A stretch of 12,823 bases of DNA from an uncultured candidate division Zixibacteria bacterium (GTDB lineage: Bacteria > Zixibacteria > MSB-5A5 > GN15 > FEB-12), in NCBI GenBank assembly GCA_913009765.1, contig CAJVYT010000080.1, forward strand, positions 1 through 12,823. Direction: 5' to 3'. This document shows, piece after piece, positions 1 to 6,806 of this stretch. The translations under genes and the position numbers were made by a program. The notes below the pieces were generated by a model. It did no database searches, had not been told where the DNA came from, and saw nothing but the letters and a program-made list of their open reading frames with translations. Positions within the stretch are counted from its first letter, which is position 1; every line of letters begins with the position of its first letter.

Positions 1-1
1 T

Positions 2-103
2 ACAGTAGCGTTTCTGAAAACCGGGTACTCCTGCATGAAACAATACTATATTGGTTACCAGCCTACAGCCCGTCAGTGGTCATATTTCCCTAAACGTTTT
101 TAA
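2..103 (+). CDS. 3' end of an unidentified protein gene (partial)
   Basis: An open frame enters from the left edge and runs 33 codons to a TAA at 101-103, giving a C-terminus ending YQPTARQWSYFPKRF. The aromatic-rich, otherwise ordinary composition looks like real coding sequence, but the piece is too short to assign to a family. It lies on the far side of an Illumina adapter (128-185), so its linkage to the rest of the window is doubtful. Another frame stays open for a similar length, so the reading frame itself is only a preference. Confidence 0.35.
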   Translation, partial: TVAFLKTGYSCMKQYYIGYQPTARQWSYFPKRF

Positions 104-127
104 AGAATATCGTTGCTTTTTTGATAT

Positions 128-185
128 AGATCGGAAGAGCGTCGTGTAGGGAAAGAGTGTAGATCTCGGTGGTCGCCGTATCATT
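128..185. other. Illumina TruSeq universal adapter (sequencing artefact)
   Basis: The stretch opens with AGATCGGAAGAGCGTCGTGT and ends with GTCGCCGTATCATT. It matches, base for base as I recall it, the 58-nt reverse complement of the TruSeq universal adapter. This is read-through past the end of a short library insert, not genomic DNA. Sequence on its two sides was probably joined by the assembler and should not be treated as contiguous. Confidence 0.97.
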
Positions 186-199
186 AAAAAAAAAAAAAA
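186..199. other. Poly-A run after the adapter (artefact)
   Basis: Fourteen consecutive A follow directly after the last adapter base. Illumina instruments often call A once a read has run past the adapter end, so this belongs to the same artefact. The A-rich sequence continues to about 215 (T at 200, then more A), and the exact point where genuine genomic sequence resumes cannot be fixed from the sequence alone. Confidence 0.85.
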
Positions 200-341
200 T
201 AAAAAATACAAAAAATGTCACGGTGCCAACAGTTAGGTTCTCATGTAAAAACCCATTTAGTCTTGACATGGTGTTTTAACATGGCAACTTTTAAGTTGCT
301 GTTGTATTTCAAATGTGAAAACAGTTAAAAAACTCAGGGTA
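200..341. other. Intergenic stretch, no gene seen
   Basis: No coding frame of any quality is seen. The only structure is a perfect 7-bp hairpin, GCAACTT-TT-AAGTTGC, at 284-299. A TTGACA at 263-268 lacks a convincing -10 partner at normal spacing. Confidence 0.5.
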
Positions 342-353
342 TCAAATACAAAA

Positions 354-378
354 GGCGGAACTGTTAAAGAGTTCCGCC
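354..378. repeat. Palindromic hairpin, 9-bp perfect stem
   Basis: GGCGGAACT (354-362) pairs perfectly with AGTTCCGCC (370-378) around a 7-nt loop. It lies exactly where the GIY-YIG remnant loses homology, and there is no T-run that would make it a classical terminator. It shares a GGAAC core with other hairpins in the window. Confidence 0.8.
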
Positions 379-534
379 CTACAATATTCAGTATAACTGG
401 TAAATCCTTGTGTCAGTTTATTCTTATTTGCATAAACTCTCTTAATTAAATCTGATGTACCCCCGATATAGAGAGTTCCGTACATTCTACTTGCTAAGAT
501 ATATACAAAGTATTCTTGACACTTGCAAGCTATA

Positions 535-550
535 AGCTTGTCGAAGTATG
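535..550 (-). repeat. Dispersed 16-mer, copy 1
   Basis: Read on the minus strand this is CATACTTCGACAAGCT, which occurs exactly again on the plus strand at 6588-6603. It lies just upstream of the GIY-YIG remnant's homologous core. Similar CTTCGACAAGCTCAGC strings are, from memory, common dispersed intergenic repeats in many bacterial genomes. Confidence 0.7.
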
Positions 551-630
551 CTATTTCAAAATAACGAACCCATTTTATTGGATGCACCAAGAAAGAGCTG
601 TCTGATTTACAAAACTACATTTAATTTTAA

Positions 631-2607
631 CTACCGCATATCTCTATTTTCTTTTAAAGGATGAAGCTGTTTGTGAATGAACATATCGTATGCTGTCATA
701 TAGTAAGCCACTGCTTCATCAACAAGAGGAGATGTATGTATATTTTCGACAGGAATAAACTTACCGGTGCTGTCTTTATACCAGATATCTTCTCCACCCT
801 GAATATTTAAAACAACAAGAGTATCATGCTTTAAGAGAGAAACATCACGATTATGTGACATCAATACCCGAGCAGCATTTTTTGATGTAGAAAGAAGTGA
901 CCGACCGAAAAACATACTGTTATATTCAATACCAAGAAAATCCAGAATAGTTGGAGCAAGGTCCATTTGCGAACCAAGCGTGTTATTTTGTATCCCTGTA
1001 TCGGTCAATGTAGAGTTATAAAATAATATTGGGATCTCATACGATCGTAAAGGGATTTCTTCAGAACCATACACACGGGCACCATGGTCAGCCTGGAAAA
1101 TAAAAAGAGTGCTGTCAAAATAGCTATGAGACTTCGCATCATTTATAAATTTACCGATAGCGTAGTCGGCATATCGTACAGCATTTTCACGTCTGCGTTG
1201 TTCAGGGTCAAATGGAATCCGACCTTTTGGGTATGTATAAGGCGAATGATTCGATACTGTAATCATTGTAGCAAAAAATGGCTTTTCCTGAGCAGCAAGG
1301 GTATCAAATACCAAAAGAGCATGAGAGAATAAATCTTCATCAGATACTCCCCAAATAGTTTTAAAGACAGGATTTTTAAAATCGAGTTCATCAATAATTC
1401 TATCAAAACTATTTGTAGAGGCAAAATGACCAAAATTATCAAAATAGGATAATCCCCCATAGAGAAAAACGGTGTTATAATCTAAACCTTTTAATATAGA
1501 GGACAATGAAAAAACATTTTCACTTCCGGGACGTTTCACAATCGACCTTCCCGGAATAGGAGGAAAACTTGCCAGTGATGCTTCCAATCCTCTTACCGTA
1601 CGATTACCTGTGGCATAGATATTGGAAAAAAGTAAACTTGTTTGAATCAAAGAATCAAACCGCGGCGTAAGATTCGGTCCGTCAGGATGAAGAGTTCCTA
1701 TGAAATTAGAACCAAAACTTTCTTCCAAAACTAAAACAATATTGTAGCGGTGTTCTTTGTAATTACTTGTTACTTTACGGGCAATAGATTGTTTATCATC
1801 ATTGATAAATGATGAGTGACTGTCATCAAGCAATTTTCTTAATAGTCCAAAAGATGATGACTTGTCTCTTTGTAAATAATACTGATTATAATCTAATTCA
1901 TTGGTAAGACCCGAATAAAAAAACGAATAGACACCATTTAATCCTATCTCATTTAAAATTCGATTATTTGAGATTTTAGCAAAATCAATTCCGAGTATAT
2001 ATGTCAAACAAACAATTAGCACAGCATACGTAAGAGTAATGAGAAAACGAGTACGGAATAATTTGGGATATAAAAGTACACTTTTATCTAATTGTTTTCT
2101 TACAAACCACATAATAATGAGAGATAGTATTCCAGTGACAATTAAAATAGTCAGAACCGGATACGTATCCCAAATATTTATAAACACTTCATGGGGATAA
2201 ATAAGGTAATCAACTGCAACATAATTAAAGCGCGAACTAAATTCATCAAAGAAAATAATTTCAGCAACACCTAAATATAAACTGCCAAAAACAAAAATAA
2301 ATCCTGCAATTGATGTAATCCATCGAACTAAAAAAAATGATTTCCATTTAGCGGGATAAAACAACAAGACCAAAACAAGTGGAAAGGTAAGATACAAAGA
2401 GATAAATAAATCAAAAACTATTCCAACTATCAAAATAAGAGGAACCATGTATATTGAGTCGGATATTTCTCCAAAATTATTGAAAACTAAAGCAAAACGG
2501 GTGATGCTTGAGGTTAAAAGAAATATTCCAATAAACCACAAACAGATTGCACAATTTTTAGAGACTCCCCTAATATTTTCTTTTAAAGAAGTTGTTATAA
2601 ATTTCAA
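631..2607 (-). CDS. LtaS/MdoB-family membrane sulfatase (phosphoglycerol transferase-like)
   Basis: A 658-aa protein with about five membrane helices in the first ~205 residues, then a large extracytoplasmic sulfatase-fold domain from about 285. The family's catalytic pattern is complete: VLEESFG (E295/E296, metal), GNRTVRGLEA with the nucleophile Thr at 337, SNHSPY (H454) and QADHG (D507, H508). Length matches LtaS/OpgB-like enzymes, which move phosphoglycerol from phosphatidylglycerol to a polymer or periplasmic glucan at the outer face of the inner membrane. In a diderm the acceptor is more likely a periplasmic glycan than lipoteichoic acid; the true substrate cannot be read from sequence. 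The start is TTG at 2605-2607 with AAAGGA nine bases upstream. The next Met is residue 54, which would remove the first helix, so TTG is well supported. It is monocistronic and divergent from the carboxypeptidase gene. Confidence 0.9.
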   Translation of the reverse strand: MKFITTSLKENIRGVSKNCAICLWFIGIFLLTSSITRFALVFNNFGEISDSIYMVPLILIVGIVFDLFISLYLTFPLVLVLLFYPAKWKSFFLVRWITSIAGFIFVFGSLYLGVAEIIFFDEFSSRFNYVAVDYLIYPHEVFINIWDTYPVLTILIVTGILSLIIMWFVRKQLDKSVLLYPKLFRTRFLITLTYAVLIVCLTYILGIDFAKISNNRILNEIGLNGVYSFFYSGLTNELDYNQYYLQRDKSSSFGLLRKLLDDSHSSFINDDKQSIARKVTSNYKEHRYNIVLVLEESFGSNFIGTLHPDGPNLTPRFDSLIQTSLLFSNIYATGNRTVRGLEASLASFPPIPGRSIVKRPGSENVFSLSSILKGLDYNTVFLYGGLSYFDNFGHFASTNSFDRIIDELDFKNPVFKTIWGVSDEDLFSHALLVFDTLAAQEKPFFATMITVSNHSPYTYPKGRIPFDPEQRRRENAVRYADYAIGKFINDAKSHSYFDSTLFIFQADHGARVYGSEEIPLRSYEIPILFYNSTLTDTGIQNNTLGSQMDLAPTILDFLGIEYNSMFFGRSLLSTSKNAARVLMSHNRDVSLLKHDTLVVLNIQGGEDIWYKDSTGKFIPVENIHTSPLVDEAVAYYMTAYDMFIHKQLHPLKENRDMR

Positions 2608-2738
2608 GATACTAATTCCTTTTAATTACAATAATTATGAAAATATAAAAGCATAACGTACAACATGAAAGTATAAAAAAGCTAGTTATTTTGATTAAAA
2701 AAATATTGTAAAAACACAAGATACAACTTATGATCTTT

Positions 2739-2800
2739 AGATAAAAGTGTTCCAAAAGTTATCAAAATTAGATAAAGGTATCCAAAAACTATCATTTTCC
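2739..2800. repeat. Imperfect tandem repeat, two ~31-nt units
   Basis: Unit 1 begins AGATAAAAGTGTTCCAAAAG and unit 2 begins AGATAAAGGTATCCAAAAAC; both go on to TATCA. They are close to 80% identical by eye with a one-base offset. Their position between two divergent promoters would suit a regulator site, but chance AT-rich similarity is possible. Confidence 0.45.
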
Positions 2801-2820
2801 ATAGAAAGCTTCATTATCCC

Positions 2821-2849
2821 TTGCATAAAAAAGTGAAATTACCTATTAT
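2821..2849 (+). promoter_or_regulatory. Predicted sigma-70 promoter for the carboxypeptidase gene
   Basis: TTGCAT (2821-2826) and TATTAT (2844-2849) are separated by exactly 17 bases, leaving a leader of about 30 bases before the ATG at 2886. The ribosome binding site CGGAG lies six bases from the start. Confidence 0.6.
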
Positions 2850-2885
2850 ATTTAAGAACTTACAAATACTACTCACGGAGAAATC

Positions 2886-5693
2886 ATGAAATTAAAAGCG
2901 TATAGTTGGATTCTCTCTCTTTTAATAATTGTAACCGCCATTACAATTCAGGCAAGAGATATTAAGCAGGTTAAAGTATTTATTGACGACAAAACAATGC
3001 TTGAATCATTACAGTCAATGTCTCTTGATATTGTAGAACGTGGTGATAATTATATAGTGATTATTACAAACTCAACTGAGCTCAATGAAATTCAGCAAAT
3101 AGGATTTCGCACAGAAATAGTGTACGATGATGTTGTCGCACATTATCAAACACAGATACATGGAAAAGTTTTACCTGACATATCGACAACTGAACAAGAT
3201 ATGGGAGGATATAAAACATTAGATGAAATTAGCTCTGCCGTAGATTGGCTGGTACTTGCTCATTCAACATTAATTTCAAATAAAGTTGTTATTGGGCAAA
3301 CCTTAGAGGGTAGAGATATTTGGGCGGTTAAGATTTCAGATAATCCTAATGTGGATGAAGATGAACCGGAAATTTTATATCATTCCGCTATTCATGCCCG
3401 TGAAGTTATCACCCCTGAAGTATTACTGTATTTTATGAATTACTTATTGGATAATTATGGGACAGATCCTGAAGTAACTGATATTGTTGATAATCGCGAA
3501 TTATGGTTTGTGTTAAATGTAAATCCTGATGGTTATTATCATAATGAAGTTACCGACCCGTTAGGTGGAGGCATGTGGGGAAAAAACCGTAGTGATAATG
3601 GCGACGGAACTTTTGGTGTCGATCTGAACCGTAACTTTGGATATAATTGGGGATACGACGATATTGGTTCTTCACCTGATCACTCAAGCGAAACATATCG
3701 CGGGACAAGTGCTTTTTCCGAGCCTGAATCTCAGGCAATGCGTAATTTTATTGAAGCCCACAATTTTGTTATTACTGTTGCGTATCACTCCTATTCAAAT
3801 TTAGTTCTGTGGCCTTGGGGGTATGACTATTTATACACCGAAGATGAAAATGTCTTTAGTCTTATAGGGGATTCAATATCTGCTTATAACGGTTACTCGC
3901 CGGGACCGGGATGGACATTGTATACTGTGAACGGCGATACAGACGATTGGGGATACGGAGAACAAACAACAAAAAATAAAAATTTAGCTATCACATGCGA
4001 AGTAGGCAGTAACTCCGACGGTTTTTGGCCGAACCCCTCTCGAATTCCTGCATTAGTATCTGAAAACCTGGGACCGAATCTGTTTATTGCAAAAGCTGCC
4101 GAAAATATTTATCAGATGGTTCCTCCAAAAACTCCGCTTCTGAGTGTAGATAATATCGTTGATAGTGTCAGTTATAATGCTAATTGGTCACTTGTTGATA
4201 CTAATAATCCGGCTGTTGTATATGAACTGATTGAAATGCAGAACAAAACTACCGGTGTCGACGATGGTACAAATTTTGATAACTGGAATAACTCCGGATT
4301 CCTTCTTTCTACATCAGAATTTGTAAGTTCTCCATCGGCTTTTTATTCTGATTCAGGTAATAATGTATATTCAACTATGACATCAAAAGTATCATATTTA
4401 GTACAACCAACGGACAGTATTCAATTTATGACAAAATATGATATAGAAGCTAATTGGGATTATGCATATGTTGAAGTCTCAACTGATGGAATAAATTTTA
4501 CTCCTATTGCTGGTAATATTACAACAACTTCAAATCCAAACGGAAATAACAAAGGTCAAGGTATTACCGGAACATCTTCCGGTCTTTGGGTATCTGCATC
4601 TTTTGATATTAGTTCCTATTCGGGACAAAATATATATATAAGATTAACATACAGCACCGACGGATATGTTGTTGAAGATGGTTTCCACGTTGATGATTTT
4701 TATCCTGCTGTTTCTTTTGCATCGAGTACAGTTATTGCCTCTGATATTGTAGATACTTTTTATAACTTTGCTGATAAGCCAACCGGAAATTATTATTATA
4801 AAGTACGGGGAAAAGATGCAGAGAATCAATGGTCTGAATTCTCCTTAACTGTAGAAACTACTGTCATACCTTCTTTAACAGACTGTTTTGCAACCGGGGA
4901 TATTAATAATGATGGTATTGTACTTTCTGTCGCCGATATCACATATTTAATTCGTTTTATGCAGGGAATAGGACCTGCTCCTGAACTACCTTATTTAGCT
5001 GACATGAACGGTGATTGTGTTATTTCACCTGCCGATACTATCATATATAACGATTATTTTGCAAATGGTTTGTCGGTCTTTCCTCAATACCCAATCCCAA
5101 CTTGTTGTACTGTCGATATAGATCGTGATGGTGACGGTGTGTTTGATTCAGACGAAGAATTATTGGGAATGAATCCTTTGAATTCTGATTCTGATGGTGA
5201 TTCTGTTGACGACTTTACTGAATTAAACGATGTTGGAAACCCCTTAAATACTGATGGAGATGCTCTTATAAATGCTCTTGATCCGGATGACGATGGTGAT
5301 GGTATACCAACTATTGACGAGATTGCAAATGGAGATACAGACCTTGATGGTATTCTCAACTATTTAGATGATGACGACGATGATGATTCTATTCTGACTA
5401 TCAATGACAATTGTCCCTTAGTTGCAAATCCGGCACAAACTGATTCTGATTCAGATGGAATCGGTGATGCATGTGATGCATGTTGTGTCCTGCGAGGTGA
5501 TGTTAATGCCACCGGTTCTATTAATGTTTCTGATTTGGTATATCTTGTTGCTTACAGTTTCCAAAGCGGACCTGCCCCGGCATGTGTAGAAGAAGGTGAT
5601 GTTAACGGCTCAGGTTCTATCAATGTTTCTGATTTGGTATATCTTGTTGCTTATAGTTTCCAAAGTGGTCCTGCTCCTGCTTCCTGCCCATAA
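2886..5693 (+). CDS. Secreted M14 zinc carboxypeptidase with dockerin-like and TSP3-type calcium repeats
   Basis: A 935-aa exported metallopeptidase. Residues 1-23 form a signal peptide (cleavage after IQA). The M14 domain runs to about 410 and carries zinc ligands H170 and E173 in HAREV, a third ligand H301 in AYHSYSN, substrate-binding N248-R249 in DLNRNF, and the catalytic Glu E372 in CEVGS, so it should be active and remove C-terminal residues from peptides outside the cell. Residues ~440-610 look like a beta-sandwich of the kind found after secreted peptidases (DGFHVDDFYP). Then follow a dockerin-like pair (671-728, GDINNDG and ADMNGDC), an acidic DxDxDG-rich thrombospondin-3-like stretch (742-866), and a second dockerin-like pair (871-931). 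The last pair is the type I link with Zixibacteria-like genomes. Start ATG with CGGAG upstream; own promoter and terminator suggest a single-gene unit. The role of the C-terminal modules (calcium-stabilised stalk or attachment) is inferred. Confidence 0.93.
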   Translation: MKLKAYSWILSLLIIVTAITIQARDIKQVKVFIDDKTMLESLQSMSLDIVERGDNYIVIITNSTELNEIQQIGFRTEIVYDDVVAHYQTQIHGKVLPDISTTEQDMGGYKTLDEISSAVDWLVLAHSTLISNKVVIGQTLEGRDIWAVKISDNPNVDEDEPEILYHSAIHAREVITPEVLLYFMNYLLDNYGTDPEVTDIVDNRELWFVLNVNPDGYYHNEVTDPLGGGMWGKNRSDNGDGTFGVDLNRNFGYNWGYDDIGSSPDHSSETYRGTSAFSEPESQAMRNFIEAHNFVITVAYHSYSNLVLWPWGYDYLYTEDENVFSLIGDSISAYNGYSPGPGWTLYTVNGDTDDWGYGEQTTKNKNLAITCEVGSNSDGFWPNPSRIPALVSENLGPNLFIAKAAENIYQMVPPKTPLLSVDNIVDSVSYNANWSLVDTNNPAVVYELIEMQNKTTGVDDGTNFDNWNNSGFLLSTSEFVSSPSAFYSDSGNNVYSTMTSKVSYLVQPTDSIQFMTKYDIEANWDYAYVEVSTDGINFTPIAGNITTTSNPNGNNKGQGITGTSSGLWVSASFDISSYSGQNIYIRLTYSTDGYVVEDGFHVDDFYPAVSFASSTVIASDIVDTFYNFADKPTGNYYYKVRGKDAENQWSEFSLTVETTVIPSLTDCFATGDINNDGIVLSVADITYLIRFMQGIGPAPELPYLADMNGDCVISPADTIIYNDYFANGLSVFPQYPIPTCCTVDIDRDGDGVFDSDEELLGMNPLNSDSDGDSVDDFTELNDVGNPLNTDGDALINALDPDDDGDGIPTIDEIANGDTDLDGILNYLDDDDDDDSILTINDNCPLVANPAQTDSDSDGIGDACDACCVLRGDVNATGSINVSDLVYLVAYSFQSGPAPACVEEGDVNGSGSINVSDLVYLVAYSFQSGPAPASCP
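5496..5690 (+). repeat. Tandem 99-nt in-frame duplication (dockerin-like modules)
   Basis: Units begin at 5496 and 5595, a spacing of 99 bases (33 codons). Both encode GDVN followed by GSINVSDLVYLVAYSFQSGP, and most of the nucleotide sequence is also identical, with mainly silent changes. This points to a fairly recent duplication or ongoing gene conversion inside the peptidase gene. Confidence 0.85.
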
Positions 5694-5716
5694 GTAATTT
5701 CATGTATATATAAATA

Positions 5717-5745
5717 AAAAGCCGTCTTTTTTTAAGACGGCTTTT
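5717..5745 (+). terminator. Rho-independent terminator after the carboxypeptidase gene
   Basis: AAAAGCCGTCTT (5717-5728) pairs perfectly with AAGACGGCTTTT (5734-5745) around a five-T loop: a 12-bp stem with A and T tails on both sides. It lies 24 bases after the stop codon at 5691-5693 and could act in both directions, also serving the minus-strand gene at 5858. Confidence 0.92.
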
Positions 5746-5815
5746 GTATAATGCATCTTTTGAAAGAGTTTACACGTAACTGTTCCAACTGTCAATTTTG
5801 AGGATGACAAGAGAT

Positions 5816-5852
5816 CTGATTTAATCGGAAATTTATAGCCAACCGAAATCAG
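5816..5852. repeat. Interrupted inverted repeat 3' of the DUF523 gene
   Basis: CTGATTT (5816-5822) pairs with AAATCAG (5846-5852) and an inner CGG with CCG. It sits within 10 bases of the stop of the minus-strand gene. It has no T-run on that strand, so a terminator role is weak. Confidence 0.35.
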
Positions 5853-5857
5853 AGCGT

Positions 5858-6397
5858 TTAAAAATGCTTTTTACGATAAGAATCAATATTTTTGGCATGC
5901 ATACGAACTTGACTAATAAATTTTTCAAAAATATAAGTGTCACGAAGTGATAGCTCATCGATAATCGGAAGTGACGGACATAGTTTTAAAACAACAGCAG
6001 CAAATACTCCGGTTCCAAATTCAGAGACAAGGCTGTCACCGTCAATAATTTTCGCAGTTTTTATTCCACACGATGGAGATTTGGATTTTAATATAAGACC
6101 GGAGATATTTCTAAAATCAGATTTCAGAATTCTGTCTTGGCTGAACTCCAGCATTTCTGTTGTCCAGTCTTTACCGGACTGTTCTGCTATCATACGATAA
6201 TTTCCGGTCAGACCAACAAGATTAATTCTCTCGCGGGGTACTGTCATACCAATTTCAACTTCCGGACAAATAGGCAGAAGCTTTGCTATTTGTTCAAGCT
6301 GTTCAATGAGAGAGTTATCTCTTTTACTTTTCCTGTCATAGCGTACATTTTCACCAAGCAGACAAGATGAGATACCGATTGTTATATTCGTATTCAA
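5858..6397 (-). CDS. DUF523 family protein, 2-thiouracil desulfurase (TudS)-like
   Basis: A 179-aa soluble protein matching the DUF523 pattern from end to end: IGISSCLLGENVRYD, ICPEVEIGMTVPRE, LILKSKSPSCGIKTAKI and GTGVFAAVV. The family's three cysteines are present at C12, C44 and C110. In the characterised member TudS these bind a [4Fe-4S] cluster that removes sulfur from 2-thiouracil; the Glu next to the second Cys (E46) and the Ser-rich SPSC loop, important there, are also present. Whether this copy acts on thiouracil is inferred from the family. The start is TTG at 6395-6397; the next Met (residue 51) would lose two of the cysteines, so an early non-ATG start is required. The ribosome binding site is weak. 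It is a lone gene, convergent with the carboxypeptidase gene. Confidence 0.87.
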   Translation of the reverse strand: MNTNITIGISSCLLGENVRYDRKSKRDNSLIEQLEQIAKLLPICPEVEIGMTVPRERINLVGLTGNYRMIAEQSGKDWTTEMLEFSQDRILKSDFRNISGLILKSKSPSCGIKTAKIIDGDSLVSEFGTGVFAAVVLKLCPSLPIIDELSLRDTYIFEKFISQVRMHAKNIDSYRKKHF

Positions 6398-6447
6398 TTA
6401 TTAATCTCAAGACTTAATTTTAGTTATAAAAACATAAACTTACTGTT

Positions 6448-6491
6448 TCGGTGGTTCCTGATTTTGATTTATCAAAATTGAGAACTACCGA
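6448..6491. repeat. Long near-perfect hairpin (about 20 bp)
   Basis: TCGGTGGTTC (6448-6457) pairs with GAACTACCGA (6482-6491) with one G-T wobble. After one mismatch the stem continues through TGATTTTGA against TCAAAATTG almost to the tip. There is no T-run. The minus strand of the left arm contains TCAGGAAC, the core of the palindrome family seen elsewhere in the window. Confidence 0.75.
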
Positions 6492-6496
6492 TTATC

Positions 6497-6536
6497 TGTC
6501 AGTTCACAACCCGTCAGGACGAGTCAGGAACTGACA
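6497..6536. repeat. Nested hairpin of the GTCAGGAAC family
   Basis: TGTCAGTTC (6497-6505) pairs with GAACTGACA (6528-6536), enclosing a smaller CGTC-AG-GACG hairpin (6512-6521). The right arm contains GTCAGGAAC at 6523-6531. The preceding ACGAGTCAGGAA (6519-6530) recurs exactly at 7478-7489. Confidence 0.75.
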
Positions 6537-6547
6537 TAACGATCAAT

Positions 6548-6565
6548 ATTCATATTCATATTCAT
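6548..6565. repeat. Hexanucleotide microsatellite (ATTCAT x3)
   Basis: Three exact tandem copies of ATTCAT, followed by a partial fourth. Three units is too few to claim phase variation, and it lies too far from the next promoter for an obvious effect. Confidence 0.6.
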
Positions 6566-6587
6566 ATGATAAATAAAACAAATGAAC

Positions 6588-6603
6588 CATACTTCGACAA
6601 GCT
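6588..6603 (+). repeat. Dispersed 16-mer, copy 2
   Basis: CATACTTCGACAAGCT, exactly as on the minus strand at 535-550, here continuing into CAGCATAACA. No GIY-YIG sequence is next to this copy. Confidence 0.7.
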
Positions 6604-6669
6604 CAGCATAACATATTTATTTAAAAGCAGCTTTTACATCGCACTTGAATAAGGCATCCAGAATCAATC

Positions 6670-6692
6670 AAACGCACTATTATTGTGCGTTT
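6670..6692. repeat. 8-bp hairpin with T-rich end
   Basis: AAACGCAC (6670-6677) pairs perfectly with GTGCGTTT (6685-6692) around TATTATT. No gene ends nearby on either strand that it would clearly terminate. Confidence 0.6.
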
Positions 6693-6752
6693 CAATATAT
6701 AGTTCTATCTCAATATTTACCTATCTTATTGATTATCTTTGTGTTACGTTTT

Positions 6753-6781
6753 TTGGCATATTGCTTGCAGTAGAGTAAGAT
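6753..6781 (+). promoter_or_regulatory. Predicted sigma-70 promoter for the barrel gene
   Basis: TTGGCA (6753-6758) and TAAGAT (6776-6781) are 17 bases apart, followed by AAAGGAG (6795-6801) and ATG at 6807. It is the best-formed promoter in the window for a protein gene. Confidence 0.65.
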
Positions 6782-6806
6782 AAAGAAAGATGATAAAGGA
6801 GATAAA

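Larger units (their letters stand above)
342..590 (-). pseudogene. Truncated small GIY-YIG (URI-type) endonuclease remnant
   Basis: The frame contains EYFVYILASRMYGTLYIG followed by TSDLIKRVYANKNKLTQGFTS. This is the N-terminal half of the small (about 80-95 aa) GIY-YIG/URI endonuclease family: the GIY strand is VYI (residues 29-31), the YIG is at 41-43, and the conserved Arg is R51. Homology covers roughly 396-512. It then stops: residues after GFTS are YTEYCRAELFNSSAFCI, encoded by a palindromic repeat (354-378), so the half with the catalytic Glu is missing. At the 5' side no good start lies just before EYFVYIL; the frame extends only through a dispersed repeat (535-550) to a TTG at 588-590 with no clear ribosome binding site. 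I read it as a decayed copy, not a working enzyme. Intact relatives cut DNA at a single active site and are often mobile. Confidence 0.7.
2608..2885. other. Divergent intergenic region
   Basis: This 278-base, very AT-rich gap separates two divergently transcribed genes. It holds a clear promoter for the rightward gene (2821-2849) and an imperfect tandem repeat (2739-2800). I found no convincing promoter for the leftward gene, although several TATA-like hexamers exist. Confidence 0.5.
6398..6806. other. Gene-free region rich in palindromes
   Basis: These 409 bases carry no credible coding frame. They hold four palindromes or repeats (6448-6491, 6497-6536, 6588-6603, 6670-6692), a hexamer microsatellite (6548-6565), and the promoter of the barrel gene (6753-6781). 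The density of hairpins suggests a graveyard of small repeat elements. Confidence 0.6.

Noticed and set aside
5084..5359. Serine-rich open frame on the minus strand
   Set aside because: It is the antisense image of the Asp-rich calcium-repeat region of the carboxypeptidase gene; Asp codons read backwards give Ser/Ile, and no ribosome binding site is seen.
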